A DNA stretch of 28,986 nt from Hypsibius dujardini. Taxonomy: Eukaryota; Tardigrada; Eutardigrada; Parachela; Hypsibiidae. The stretch is taken from NCBI GenBank assembly GCA_001579985.1, contig LRSR01002697.1:1-28986 (forward strand), in the 5' to 3' direction. Position numbers and translations under genes: made by a program. Positions within the stretch are counted from its first letter, which is position 1. Each line of letters opens with the position of its first letter. Shown here one piece after another: positions 18,395 through 28,855 of the stretch. The notes under the pieces were generated by a model that was not told the origin of the DNA, made no database searches, and worked only from the letters and a program-made list of their open reading frames with translations.

Positions 18395-18760
18395 ACACCG
18401 ACACAGACAGGAAGACGGATAAACAGACAAACAGACCGACAAACACAAAAACAGACAGATAATACATAAGGTCTGGCAGCACAACAATCACAGTTGTAAA
18501 GAGACAGACAGACATGCACAGGCACGAAATTGGATGAACAGGCAAATAGACTGAAAGGCGGTCAGACTCAAAGACAGGCAATCACAATACAGTTTAGGCA
18601 GAACATGCGGCAGCTATAAACATGCACATAGTCAGCCAGCCAGCCAGCCAGATAGACGCAAACAAACAAACAGGCGGTCAGACTTAAAGACAGACAGAAA
18701 CACAACCGAATTCAGGCAGCATAGTCACGCTGTTGCAAACAGGCCGACACACAAATAGTA
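18395..18760. repeat. Degenerate (GACA)n region
   Basis: Loose GACA, AACA and AGAC units with a CAGC run at 18632-18652. Two similar segments reading GGCGGTCAGACT-AAAGACAG occur at about 18557 and 18674, suggesting an internal duplication. Confidence 0.8.
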
Positions 18761-18772
18761 TAAGGAGTTAAA

Positions 18773-18823
18773 CCGCACCACGTGTCTGTCCGGAGGGTAA
18801 GCCGCACCACGTGTCGGTCCGAA
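18773..18823. repeat. Direct repeat carrying CACGTG
   Basis: CCGCACCACGTGTCTGTCCG at 18773-18792 and CCGCACCACGTGTCGGTCCG at 18802-18821 differ at one position, 29 bases apart. Each holds a CACGTG palindrome. Confidence 0.9.
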
Positions 18824-19289
18824 TGGGATGACCGTTTGACGGACTGGTTCATCTTCGCCTTATTGCGGTCGGTCACTGTTGCGAAGAGTGTTCTTCAAGT
18901 GGTTATTCCACAAAATTGATCGTCATATGGGGAGAAGATATTGTTCAAAGGAAAATGTTTTTGAGTACGAGCGATTAGGGCACTTGGTCACTTGGTGTGT
19001 GTGCCGCGGTTCCATCGTCCGATTGGATTGGTGGACGGTGAAGTGGACGCTCGCCTACTCCGACAGCTGTTACGCTTGATTGACCACAAGCACCAGAACA
19101 AATACGAGAAGTTTAATTCAGAATGAAATCTTTCCGCCTGTTTGATCATTTCTACAACTTTTCTGCTTGTTTTTTGTTATTTAATTACTGTGGGTATGAT
19201 TGCAGTTCCATCTATCTGTTTATATGCGTAGCTGTCCTTCAGTTTTGTGTCTGCTGTTTTATCTTGTCACCCATATGGCTGTATGCCTA

Positions 19290-19463
19290 CCTATCTATTT
19301 GTTTGACTGCCTGCCTGTTTGTCTGTTAGTCTGTCAATCTGACTGGCTGATGGCTGTTTGTCTTCTTGTCTGTTTCTGTTTATCTCTCTGACTTTTTGTC
19401 TGTCTCTGTCTCTGACTGTCTGTCTGTAAGTCTGTCTGTCTTGTCTCTTACTCTCTGACTGAC

Positions 19464-19518
<55 letters not shown>

Positions 19519-19520
19519 GC
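19290..19520. repeat. (TGTC)n tract with the longest perfect run in the window
   Basis: Degenerate TGTC units end in an uninterrupted CTGT run of about 14 units at 19463-19518. The long perfect run marks it as a likely length-variable locus. Confidence 0.95.
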
Positions 19521-20114
19521 TTATCCAAGTACGCTAATGATTAAGATATTTTGTTTAACGATTACCATTGAAATCAATGCAATCGCCAACGATTGAACAG
19601 AAGTAGGCGATCGACTGGTAACATTATTAGGATTCTAATGGTGCCGGAGAGAGACATCAACACTTTTCGTTACATTTGGGCCTTTTAGAGTGGTCAGACT
19701 TTGTCGTTCTGTCAATCGGCTAAATTCATCATCCCAGAAGGACGAGCAGATGAAGATGACAGGCTTCGGTGATAGTGGCCCGGCGAGAAAGCCCATTTTT
19801 GCCCCTGTCAGAATCACCTGCTTGGCAAATCAATATTATAATTATATGGAAAGATTATTCGGTCAAGTATTGGCTTTGGTTTCTGTCAGTTTTAACACAA
19901 ATATTTAGACATTCCCGTTTCTTCGCTCACACGGCTGGTTTACTTACTAGGACTCTCCGACTTCTTGTGTTTTTATCGACCTCAAATTATAAGGTCTGCC
20001 GCTTATTCGTGAAGTAGTGTATAATCTGTCCGCCGGTCTGTTTTTCCGTGCGCTTGTTGTCTTCCTCTGGATCTCATGCTTTGATTATTTGGATACACCG
20101 AGAAAAACGTGGCA

Positions 20115-20265
20115 AGTTGTTAGATCGACAGACGAGACAGACTGACGAAACAGAGACACACAAACACACAGACAAATAGATAGACAGACAAGGAGGCAAG
20201 CAGACAGACACACAGACACGCAAACAAACACACAAACCAACAGACAAACAGACAGCGACGGAGAA
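20115..20265. repeat. Degenerate (GACA)n tract
   Basis: GACA mixed with ACACAGAC and AAACA units on the plus strand. Confidence 0.85.
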
Positions 20266-20624
20266 TGAGCAGAGGAATGTCGTTCGTGATGAATATCAAT
20301 GCGTTGCTGCGTTATAACCATGCGATCGCATAGGGCAGTTCTGTGATTCGGTAGCCAGAAGAAATCCGACTTGTTTTCGAGCTGCCAGATGACCATAGGC
20401 CGTCACAGTGTCATGTCTGGAGACAGTGAGTTTGCCGAGACGGGACACGTGATGGCGAGGAGCACAAAGTGCTGTCTGTTCTAAACCATCCGTTCCATCG
20501 TTAATGTGTCTTGATCTCACAACTGGTCAAGCATCCTCTCTCAAGAAATAGTTTGCATTAGCCAACAACAAAATGTTTCTTTTCCTGTCATGCGTGAAAC
20601 AGCTTAGACCTTTTTAAACAGTCA

Positions 20625-20651
20625 GATAGACAAATAGGCAGGCAGACAGGC

Positions 20652-20710
<59 letters not shown>
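20625..20710. repeat. (GACA)n tract with a long perfect run
   Basis: An uninterrupted GACA run of about 12-13 units at 20656-20707, preceded by GGCA/GACA mixtures. It ends about 30 bases before the candidate gene at 20742. Confidence 0.95.
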
Positions 20711-20741
20711 TATTCTACAGATCTGACTTAACAAGGAAGTA

Positions 20742-21408
20742 ATGCCGGCTTTTGTTTCAGGGTTTGCAGCTGCCCTAGTGTCGACTTTCTGTCTAATCAT
20801 GAAAATGAGTTGCAATTCAATTTTAGAAAAAACGTTGGCGTTCGCTGCAATCAATCATCCCGTTGGGAAAGGCAAAAGCGAGCGTGAACGACATGACTGC
20901 CTGATTAATTTTGACTACTTCATGCCTGGAAGCAAAATGGCGGAGCTCATGGTGATGACAAAAAGCCCAGTTTCCGGAGTTGCGTAAGTGAGGGCTAATG
21001 GTTTATCCACGCTTTCATAGATATATGATACAGAGTATCAATCACCAGGCGCCTGTAGAAAAGGTCACGGCCTAATGTCCTCTGGCCCATATTTTTTTAA
21101 GGTTTGTCTGTCTCCTTCCCCGGCGCATGTGGAATTCGGGAGCGATGCGCAGCAGTGATTGCCGCTGCTGCGTGATTATGGGATACAGAGTAAGTTGCCG
21201 CGGTGCGGAAACGAACCAATTATTTATCATGGATTGATATATATACGTCTAATTACAGCTCCAGTGGGTAACGTCATTCGCAGCGCCAGGGGAGTTCCGT
21301 CGTCCCGGGAAAAAGTGCACCGATCCGTCGGGGCCCAGGGAGTGTGTGACTGTGACGGACAGAGTACGCCGCGTAGCGTTGTGGGGTGCCCGCAAAGTAG
21401 ATGGTTAG
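20742..21408 (+). CDS. Candidate three-exon gene, small secreted or membrane protein of unknown function
   Basis: Three open segments join in phase through canonical sites: 20742-20983 (donor GC/GTAAGT), 21102-21189 (acceptor TTTTTTTAAG, donor AGA/GTAAGT) and 21259-21408 (acceptor AATTACAG, ending TAG), giving 159 residues. The N-terminus MPAFVSGFAAALVSTFCLIM looks like a signal peptide or membrane anchor. An alternative ATG at 20937, in a strong context (AAAATGGCGG), would give 94 residues. The mature part has a cysteine cluster (SSDCRCCVIM). A TGA lies in frame 18 bases before the first ATG, and an AATAAA occurs at 21865-21870. No domain is recognised. Third-exon GC is higher than in its surroundings. 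Compatible phase at two introns is the only real evidence, and chance is possible. Confidence 0.3.
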
Positions 21409-21529
21409 GAAAACACTTTCGCCCAGCAAGTGGCCAACCATTTGCGGTTTTCGGTGGACTAACGGGATGAAGAAGTTCGAACGCCTGGCAGGACTTCCGG
21501 TTAAGAAATACAAACAAGACATTTTGATT

Positions 21530-21623
21530 CGGTTTGTCTGCCTGCATGTTTGTCTGCCTGCAAGTCTTTCTGTCTGTCTATCTGTTTATCTGTCTGTCTG
21601 TTGTTGTCTGTCTGTCTGTCTGC

Positions 21624-21663
<40 letters not shown>

Positions 21664-21735
21664 AGTCTGTATGTCTGTTTGTCTGTTTGTATGTCTGTCT
21701 ATTTGCCTATCTGACTGTCTGTCTGCCATATCTGG
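21530..21735. repeat. (TGTC)n tract
   Basis: Mostly perfect TGTC units between 21620 and 21662, degenerate at both ends. It lies downstream of the candidate gene ending at 21408. Confidence 0.95.
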
Positions 21736-22306
21736 TTTGTATTGCTTGCTGTTTGTTTGCCAACAAATTTCAGTTGTTTGTGTATGTCTATGTTTCGGCT
21801 TTTTTTTAGGTCTGTGGTGTTGACTGAATCGCCGGGCTTGATCTATGTTTATGAACACTGAATGAATAAAAATATTTGGAAACTAGCTTAAATCAGCATA
21901 AATAATATTTTAGCCAAGTAACAAATTTATATATCACCGTTCGGGATGATTTTATTTCAACTGCGAGATCTATCGACACCTAGGCGTTGATGAATCTGCT
22001 AAAGACTTCTTCGACGCCTCGTGTTAATGTTCTACAACACCTCTCCCGCCTTGTTACTGTGCATCGCCATTACTGTGCATAGCCGTTTACTGCATCCCTT
22101 AAAAAAAGCGGTCGTGTCTGCAGATCCACTAATGAATAACTCTCGCGCAAAATCGCACATTCCCTCCCCTCTATCCTCTTCCTCTTTCTCATGAGGCGGA
22201 AGACGCGAGGAGTTGTCCTTTGTCTCCCACAATCAAGAGCAGCTAATTAATTAATTCAATCAAAGGCGTGCCTATCACTGTGAGAGGTCTCTCCTCGCAA
22301 GTCTAT

Positions 22307-22327
22307 CCGCCGCCGCCGCCGCCGCCA
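22307..22327. repeat. (CCG)7 microsatellite
   Basis: Uninterrupted CCG triplets. The frame through it reads polyproline but is not part of a recognised gene. Confidence 0.9.
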
Positions 22328-22645
22328 TCATTTATACACAGAGGCTTGATTGGCGTGGCGGTGCAAACAGCAAGCTCTCAAGAGGGTTGTCTTTTCCAGA
22401 CAACTCTCGCTTCACCACGTGAATCCCCACTTGTGGGTGTACTGCCTCTGTAGACACGTTGTTGGAACACGGCACCGCCCATTATCTCATTCCGGCGGCA
22501 GTCAAACCGGCCAATACAGCAGCGACGGTTAATCTCGAAAAAAGACTGGCTTCTAGCTTTATACTCGACAGTTTCAGATCAAAAAGTCCACAAAAGCGAA
22601 TTCATCTGAAACGCTGAGTGAGTGTCTGTCTGTGTGTTTGTACTG

Positions 22646-22654
22646 TATATAAAG
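22646..22654 (+). promoter_or_regulatory. TATA-box candidate, possibly for Wnt5
   Basis: TATATAAAG on the plus strand, 951 bases before the Wnt5 ATG. With the probable 5' UTR acceptor at 23502, a start near 22675-22680 would need a first non-coding exon and an intron. Placement is by motif only. Confidence 0.35.
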
Positions 22655-23104
22655 CCAGAGATCGAACAAGAGTGTGTATTTGCCATCCCTTTTGCGGTAC
22701 TACTGCACAGACCGCGCCCAATCGCGCGCTTCCTTTTCTTTCTACTCTGCCGAAGTTTACAGGCAGTCGCCGACAAATTTGTAGGCAAACACAGCTCCCC
22801 TTTTCTGACTCTTCTCTGTTAGGTCTCGCCGTGTCTGAATTTCGCCATATTTATTTCCTCAAAGAAAAAGGAAACAGTAAGCTTCTTTCACCGGAATCTA
22901 TCGTTTTGTTCCGCGCGGCTCGCGTGCACACATTTTTTCCGCCGCTTGACTGCATTTCCATAAAGCATCGCTCATCTGCCTGAACTTGTCTGTATGTCTG
23001 TGGATTACACTTACAGTGACTGGTATGGCCTGCTGACTGGACAAGGCACATTGATCGGGAATTGCGGGATAATTATCTATCAAAAGGCGTGAACGTTTTA
23101 GCCC

Positions 23105-23155
23105 CTCTGTGACTGTCTGTCTGTCTGTCTGTCTGCCTATCTGTCTGTCTGTCTG
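23105..23155. repeat. Short (TGTC)n tract
   Basis: Two runs of four TGTC units separated by GCCTATC, upstream of the Wnt5 coding start. Confidence 0.9.
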
Positions 23156-23604
23156 TTCGGATTCCAATCGCGCCAGCTGGAATATTACAGGATTGGAGTT
23201 TGGTGTGTGATGTCTGAATAGGGTTTTCCGTCGCGAAGGTGGTGGATCACATATTATTATCTCTGTGGTGTATGTGTGTGAGGCCCCATGGTGAGAATTA
23301 CGGGAAAATGTGATGAGACGTGAGATGGAAAGGTGGGATGTTTACAGCGCGGTGTATATGTGTATAGGGGAGGGAGGATATTTAAACGGGCAATTTGTAA
23401 TTGTACTTTGTGACTTGCGGTTGTATTCTCTCACATTCCCATTCGATGATCATGTCTGTCGTCTGTGTAACCGATTAATAAACGATTTTCCCGCTTTTGT
23501 AGGCGAATGGACCACTACCGGCTTGATCAGTCGTGCTTACTCTGTGGACCTTGATGCCGGTAGAATTTGTGGATCTTTCAACTGCTGGATTTGTCTAACA
23601 AAAA

Positions 23605-23714
23605 ATGCGGACTTTATCGGCTTATTGGGATTCGTCTTCGTGGATTTATTTGTTGGTTATTTTTTTCACCACCTGCCTGATACCGGACTGCAGATGCCAA
23701 TTCGGAAACTGGTG
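23605..23714 (+). other. Wnt5: Signal-peptide exon of Wnt5
   Basis: 110 nt, 36 codons plus two bases, with donor TGGTG/GTACGT. It is too short to stand out and is overlapped by a longer frame in another phase. It is probably preceded in the same exon by 5' UTR from 23503. Confidence 0.85.
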
Positions 23715-24114
23715 GTACGTAAGGTTTTAGTCCAGGCACGAATTTGAGAATCACAGCACTATGCTACGAACACTCTTGCTGACACTTAAATGACGACCAA
23801 CAGAACAGAGACAATGAAAACAACTTGGCAGAATGAGCATGTACCCAAAAGTAACAGGAACGAAGACAGATTGGCAGAAAGATAGACTCCTAGAGAAGCA
23901 GACAAACTTACAGACAAATAGATAGGAGGCACGCACTCAGGCAGACAGGCAAACAGACAGACAGGCAGACAGACCAATTGACAGATAAATATAAACACTG
24001 ACTGACTGATTCACTGATTGACAGACAGACGAACAGACAAACAGAGAGATAGACAGACTGACAGACAAACAGGCAGACAGGCAGACAGGAAGACAGACAC
24101 ACACACACACACAG

Positions 24115-24145
<31 letters not shown>

Positions 24146-27100
24146 GACAAACAGACAGACACAAAGGCAGACAGGCAGGTCGATTGGTCGACAGATGGAC
24201 AGGTGGACAGACAGGCAGACAGACAGGCAGACAGGCAGGTAGACAGATGGATATACAAACAGGCAGACAGATACGGTAGGCAGACATATGCATGCCGAGA
24301 ATCAATCGTACACAGCAGGAAAAGAAATGCAGCCGGTTGCAAGCGATAGCTTTGAGAAAAACAATATTTTGGCCGGCAGCGTCTTTTGCTAAAATTGTTT
24401 CCTTTTTGCTTTGAATCCCCCCTTCACCAAATTCCACTTGAATAGATTGCATTGTACCCTCATACCGCATTGAATAACCCTTGGTCTGTCTTCCCCTTTC
24501 TCTTTTTCTCTCTCGGGTGCGCCGACAGGAGTATTGCGACCCGGACGGACCTATTGGGAGCTAATACGCCCGAACTGCTCCTGCTCAGTGCGGCGCCTAA
24601 TTTTTGTTCCCGTTTGGAGGGATTAAGCAAGGGACAAGAGAGATTATGTACCCTTTATCAGGACCATATGTTGGCGGTCGCGCAAGGAGCCGGCTTAGCC
24701 ATCAAGGAGTGCCAATTACAGTTCCAGCACCGACGCTGGAACTGCACCGCCATCGACAATAAGACCGATCGCGTATTCGGACCGATCATGCGAATCGGTA
24801 AGGATTCCTTATTTTTAATTTTCTGGGGAAAGCATTTCTCAAATGAGAACCCAAATGACTCAAAAACCAGAAATTCTGACAAATTAAATTGAATTTAAGC
24901 TCTCAGTTAACTGCTTGACTGATTATTGATAATCTGTTCAATTAATTTGATTCGCAAATTACGACGGGAGTCCGTGTTTGTTTTCTGGGGCATGTTTCAC
25001 GTGCTGACCAGATGTATGGTTATGTGCGATCAAATACTGTCCTGTGAGGTTCATGGACTGGTAGTGCGAGGGAGGTCCTTCGGTCAGTGTCCATTTCCGA
25101 AATCTGATCGTAGGGCCCCCAAGGGATTATATACAATTAAATAAAGTGGTAGCAGTCACTGCGACCACTGCTCGTTCTCGGATTGGGATTGAAAATTAAG
25201 GTGGCTGTCACAGATGGGAATCTGCCGATGTCAGCATTGTTCTTTGATGTCTGTGTTTGTTTTCTGAACTCCTCTTTCGCAAACCTTGGGGAGGTTAGAG
25301 TTTCAGATTGGCATCGGCCAAGGAATTTGAAATGCATCAGATTTGTCTGTTATTCCATCCGGTTAACTCTGCCTAAATGTTTCGTAATTTTCTGCTGCTT
25401 GTCTGTCTGTCCGTCTCTGTCTGTTTGACTGTCTGTCTGTCTGCCTGTCTGTCTATCTGTCTTTCTGTCTGTATGTCTATATGTCTGTCTGTTTTTCTGT
25501 CTGTTTGTCTGTCTGTTTGTCTGTCTGCCTATTTGTCTGTCAGTTTCTTAGTTCCAATGTCTATTTATCTGTCTGTCTGTTTACCTTCCTACTTGCCTGT
25601 CTGCCTCTGCCTGTTTGCCTGCTCCTTATTGACTATCTGCGAGCCAATGTCTTACAGTTGCACTATCTTAAAACCACACTTGTTTCAAATTTGGATGTTG
25701 GCCTGCCTGTGCCTGGGAGACATGTTTGAAAGTACTCTAATACCAGTGTAACTTTTCAAGTGAAGAATACCCCAAATTAGAGCGTATAGTAACATAACAC
25801 ACTACCGAACCCAAGTTCGCAGGGCGCGCAAACCCTCAATTACGCTCGGATCCGCCGGTCGAAATACCAGTTACGAAGCGTCATAAATTGTCAGTTAATT
25901 TGTACTATTCCTCCCCGCATGAGTCGTCGTCCATCAGTGTCTCTCGGTATGGAATTTTCTACTTAACGTCATGTTCCGCATATTAAGTCTACCGTAAAGG
26001 AACACGACGACATGATTTTAAACTGTCCGAGGGAAAAATGAGAGAAGAAAAAAGAGAGACAAAAACAGCCGTCGATTTGTAAACTTGTTCGGCCTGTCAG
26101 GCGCGCGAGCATTGATCGGACAATTGATGACTTGATCGAAAAACACACTCTATACTTTCACAGGCCATATAAAACTTCGATTCGTACTGTGTGTATACTT
26201 TCTAACAGCTTCCAGGCATATTTTGTAGTAGTAATACCCGCGTAGGACCTTGAAATTGTATTTTTAGACAGTCTCGCTAGATGACCACAATCCTTCGCTG
26301 TCTGTCTGGCTGGCTGTCTGGCTGCCTGTCTGTCTGGCTGTCTGTCTGTGTCGTGCGCGCGCGATCGGAATCTATAATATTATTTTTCATCAAATTTCTA
26401 TTTTCGAAAATCACGAGAGAGGAAATGGTGTTTCTCTTTTTTGATTACACAGTGCAGTCAAGTAAAGCCGTTGGTGTGTATTAGATTAGGCGTCGTCGTT
26501 TTCGCACTCTCCTTCACTTGGCCTACTTTACACAGTCACACCACAGACATCTTGTCGCTGTGCCTTGGTGTGGTCCTCAACCGGCTAACTAGTCACACTG
26601 AATCGAATTATAGAAACGGTTTTTTAAAAGCCTTCCGCTTGAAATTTGATGAGGATGCGGCGAGATAATATTATCGCACACACAGCGAGTCAGAGGGACA
26701 GGCAGACAGACAGACACTCAGGTCCATTAACGGTCAGTTTACGTGTCGGGAATTAGCGCGCTTCACGCCGATCGGCTTTCGTTCGCGCGGAGCACTCCCC
26801 CCAAATCATCGTGACCCATCCGGTGGTCGGTAGTCAGTCAGTCAGTCAGTAAAACAGTCAATTTCGGATTATGATCTTGCGGTGGCAATTTCTTTGTCTG
26901 TCTGTCTGTCTTTCTGTGTGTGAACGAATAAGAGAGGCTAAAGGAAAGATGAGCGTTTTATGACCGAATGATGAAGTGTGGCTGGTTCGGCAGGGCGCTC
27001 TCGCTGGGAGATAATTTATAGCCAAATTGTTTTACGATCATTTAGGATACTTCGGTTAGTCAAGTAATTTTTATGAAGGGATGATCACTGCCTACTACTT

Positions 27101-27704
27101 ATTAAGAAAGTATTCTAGAATACACTCTTAACTTTTCGATGTCGAATTTTTTTAGTCCACATTAAGCGCAGTGTATCCGTACTTCATACACCTATAATGG
27201 ACCGTAGACACGTTCAAATACTTTATTCATCTATGCTGTACAATGTCTAATTAAACTCACTTCCACTATTCGGTATATTTTTATTTATATAAAATTAACT
27301 TGATGGTTACTTAAATATAGGCCGGGTGAACTATATCATCTCACGGAAGACAGTAACAGTGCAAATGCTTACTAAATTTCTACAAAATATTCTGTTGTTG
27401 TGTTTCCACAGGTAGTCGGGAATCGGGCTTCGTGAATGCCATCTCGGCGGCCGGCGTGACGTACGCGGTCAGTCGCAGCTGCCGGGAGGGCGAACTCAGC
27501 AGCTGCGGTTGCAGTCGCGCGCCGCGACCCAAACAGGTCCGCGAGGACTGGGTGTGGGGCGGCTGCGGCGACAACGTCCAGTACGGTTACGTCTTTGCTC
27601 AAGGCTTCGTGGATATCCGCGAGAAGGAGAAGACCCCCAAGCGCGGCTCGGCGGACCAGGCGCGAGCGCTGATGAACCTGCACAACAACGAAGCCGGAAG
27701 ACGG
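23605..27704 (+). CDS. Wnt5: Wnt5 secreted signalling ligand, first three coding exons (gene runs off the right edge)
   Basis: Secreted lipid-modified glycoprotein that acts through Frizzled, Ror and Ryk receptors. Exons 23605-23714, 24529-24797 and 27412-27704 give residues 1-224, ending in phase 0 at a GTAAGA donor. The signal peptide is in exon 1 (MRTLSAY..., hydrophobic core [14 protein letters not shown], then [11 protein letters not shown]). A TAA lies in frame nine bases upstream of this ATG, fixing the start. Joining exon 1 to exon 2 makes a second W, giving NWWS, as in the mature N-terminus of vertebrate Wnt5 (NSWWSLG). Conserved blocks: LYQDHM at 79-84, [15 protein letters not shown] at 95-109, [16 protein letters not shown] at 147-162, [12 protein letters not shown] at 175-186, [12 protein letters not shown] at 213-224. 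Sequons are N108-C-T and N114-K-T. Wnt5 is preferred over other Wnts by [13 protein letters not shown] and the FVDxREKEK segment. The CKCHGVSGSC palmitoleoylation-site exon is not in the window. Confidence 0.95.
23860..24290. repeat. (GACA)n region with (AC)n core in Wnt5 intron 1
   Basis: Degenerate GACA, GGCA and AACA units over more than 400 bases, with CA dinucleotide runs at about 24097-24137. This is the largest tract in an intron, and it is antisense to the usual TGTC-sense arrangement. Confidence 0.93.
25395..25625. repeat. (TGTC)n tract in Wnt5 intron 2
   Basis: Imperfect TGTC, TTTG and TGCC units in the sense orientation. Frames across it are artefacts. Nothing recognisable lies between 24798 and 25394 in the same intron. 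Confidence 0.92.
26295..26350. repeat. TGTC/TGGC tract in Wnt5 intron 2
   Basis: Alternating CTGT and CTGG units, sense orientation. Smaller tracts follow at 26695-26717 (GACA), 26834-26851 (CAGT) and 26893-26922 (TGTC). Confidence 0.88.
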
Positions 27705-27721
27705 GTAAGAACAGGAACTTA

Positions 27722-28125
27722 ATGTCTGTGCCTTAATTCTACGAATACGTAAAATGTATGTCTGTTTCAAAATTTTACGATTACGTCTGTGTCTTAAATC
27801 TACAACTATGTTTACAATGTCTGTTTCGAGTCTATGACTGGGTCACAACTGAATGTCTTGAATAGGTCCATGTCTGTGATTGTAGTCTAGTATTATGTCT
27901 CTGTCTATGAACGTGTTTCGCACTTTATGCCTGAGTCAAGTCGATGTCTGTGCAGGAAGTCTACGTCTGAAGTCTATGAATATGCTCGTGTCTTCAAAGC
28001 CTGTAACTACGATTGCCATATCTGTATCTATTTCTATTGTAATTGTTTCACACTTTATGTCTTAGTCGGGTCCATGTGCCTGAAATCTGGGACTGTGTCT
28101 CTGACTAAGTTTGCCTACGTCTACG
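27722..28125. repeat. Decayed minisatellite in the Wnt5 intron after exon 3
   Basis: Loosely repeated units built on GTCTGTGTCTTAA-TCTACGA and ATGTCTGTTTC. Two units of about 60 bases start near 27724 and 27785. A second pair, beginning TGTTTC(G/A)CACTTTATG, occurs at about 27913 and 28045. The periods are irregular, so the array is old. Confidence 0.6.
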
Positions 28126-28664
28126 TTTCCATAATTGAGGATTGTGAACTGGAGAAATTTGCATCTGAAATTTTTGAAATATGGAAGTAGCTAATAATGG
28201 AGAACTGGTTGGCTGGAGGGATTGACATATCTGTCTAAGTAACGACGCGACGGTAGTTAACCAAGGAGGGGCTCTATTTCCGGGCGTGGTACACGGGGGA
28301 CCCATACCATACCACACATATAACCGCTCGAGCGGAACTCTTCAAGTGTGTATTTTCCCCCAAAGAAAACGAAAAGCTTTCTGTCAGTGGAATTATAAAT
28401 TTGACGGCGTTATTTTTAATGGATATATGCTTTTATTTATTGTCCGGTCAAAGACTTGTTGTGGCACGTGAAATTAAATTAAGAAAGAGCTAAGCCTTGA
28501 CGCTACAGATACCAGATAGGGGCATGATGTAGAAATATGTCGCAAATACTGGCCGTTCTGGAGCTTCCGTCATGTACATATCTGTTGCGCTTAATGTGCC
28601 CCTAAAACATTACTGATGAAAAATCGTTCTGAGTCTGTGCTAATGTCCCCGGTTTGCCTTTCTT

Positions 28665-28855
28665 TCGGTTCTTGTCCGTTTGCCCGCCTGTCTGTGGGTT
28701 TGTCTGTTTGATTGTGTGTCTGTCTGTCTGCATGTGTCTGTCTGTCTGTCTGTATGTCTGTCCGCCTGTCTGTCCGCCTGTCTGTCTGTCCATCTATCTA
28801 GCCATCTGTTTGTCTGTCTGTCTGTTTGTCTGCCTGAATCTGCCTGGATCTGAAT
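28665..28855. repeat. (TGTC)n tract near the right edge
   Basis: TGTC units with TCCGCC and TTTG interruptions, in the sense orientation of Wnt5. Confidence 0.93.

Larger units (their letters stand above)
18040..20741. other. Repeat-rich intergenic region downstream of Crk
   Basis: 2.7 kb with no convincing gene on either strand. It contains GACA tracts (18395-18760, 20115-20265, 20625-20710), a TGTC tract (19290-19520), a CAGC run at about 18632-18652, and a duplicated CACGTG-containing motif at 18773-18823. Frames at 18879-19079 and 19690-19908 are open but match nothing I recognise. Confidence 0.6.
21409..23604. other. Region upstream of Wnt5 coding start
   Basis: Contains a TGTC tract (21530-21735), an AATAAA at 21865-21870, a (CCG)7 run at 22307-22327, a TATA-like box at 22646-22654, and a short TGTC tract at 23105-23155. 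A probable splice acceptor (TTTTGTAG, ending 23502) suggests that the Wnt5 5' UTR is split by an intron. No coding gene was recognised. Confidence 0.6.

Noticed and set aside
23310-23747. 145-codon plus-strand frame with a hydrophobic segment
   Set aside because: Its hydrophobic stretch is the Wnt5 signal-peptide exon read in the wrong phase; the other frame splices correctly into exon 2.
24018-24342. Long open frames rich in Cys, Leu, Ser and Val (or Asp, Arg, Gln and Thr on the other strand), here and in the other tetranucleotide tracts
   Set aside because: A four-base repeat read in three frames gives a 12-base period of CLSV or RQTD residues without stops. These frames come from the repeat, not from coding selection.
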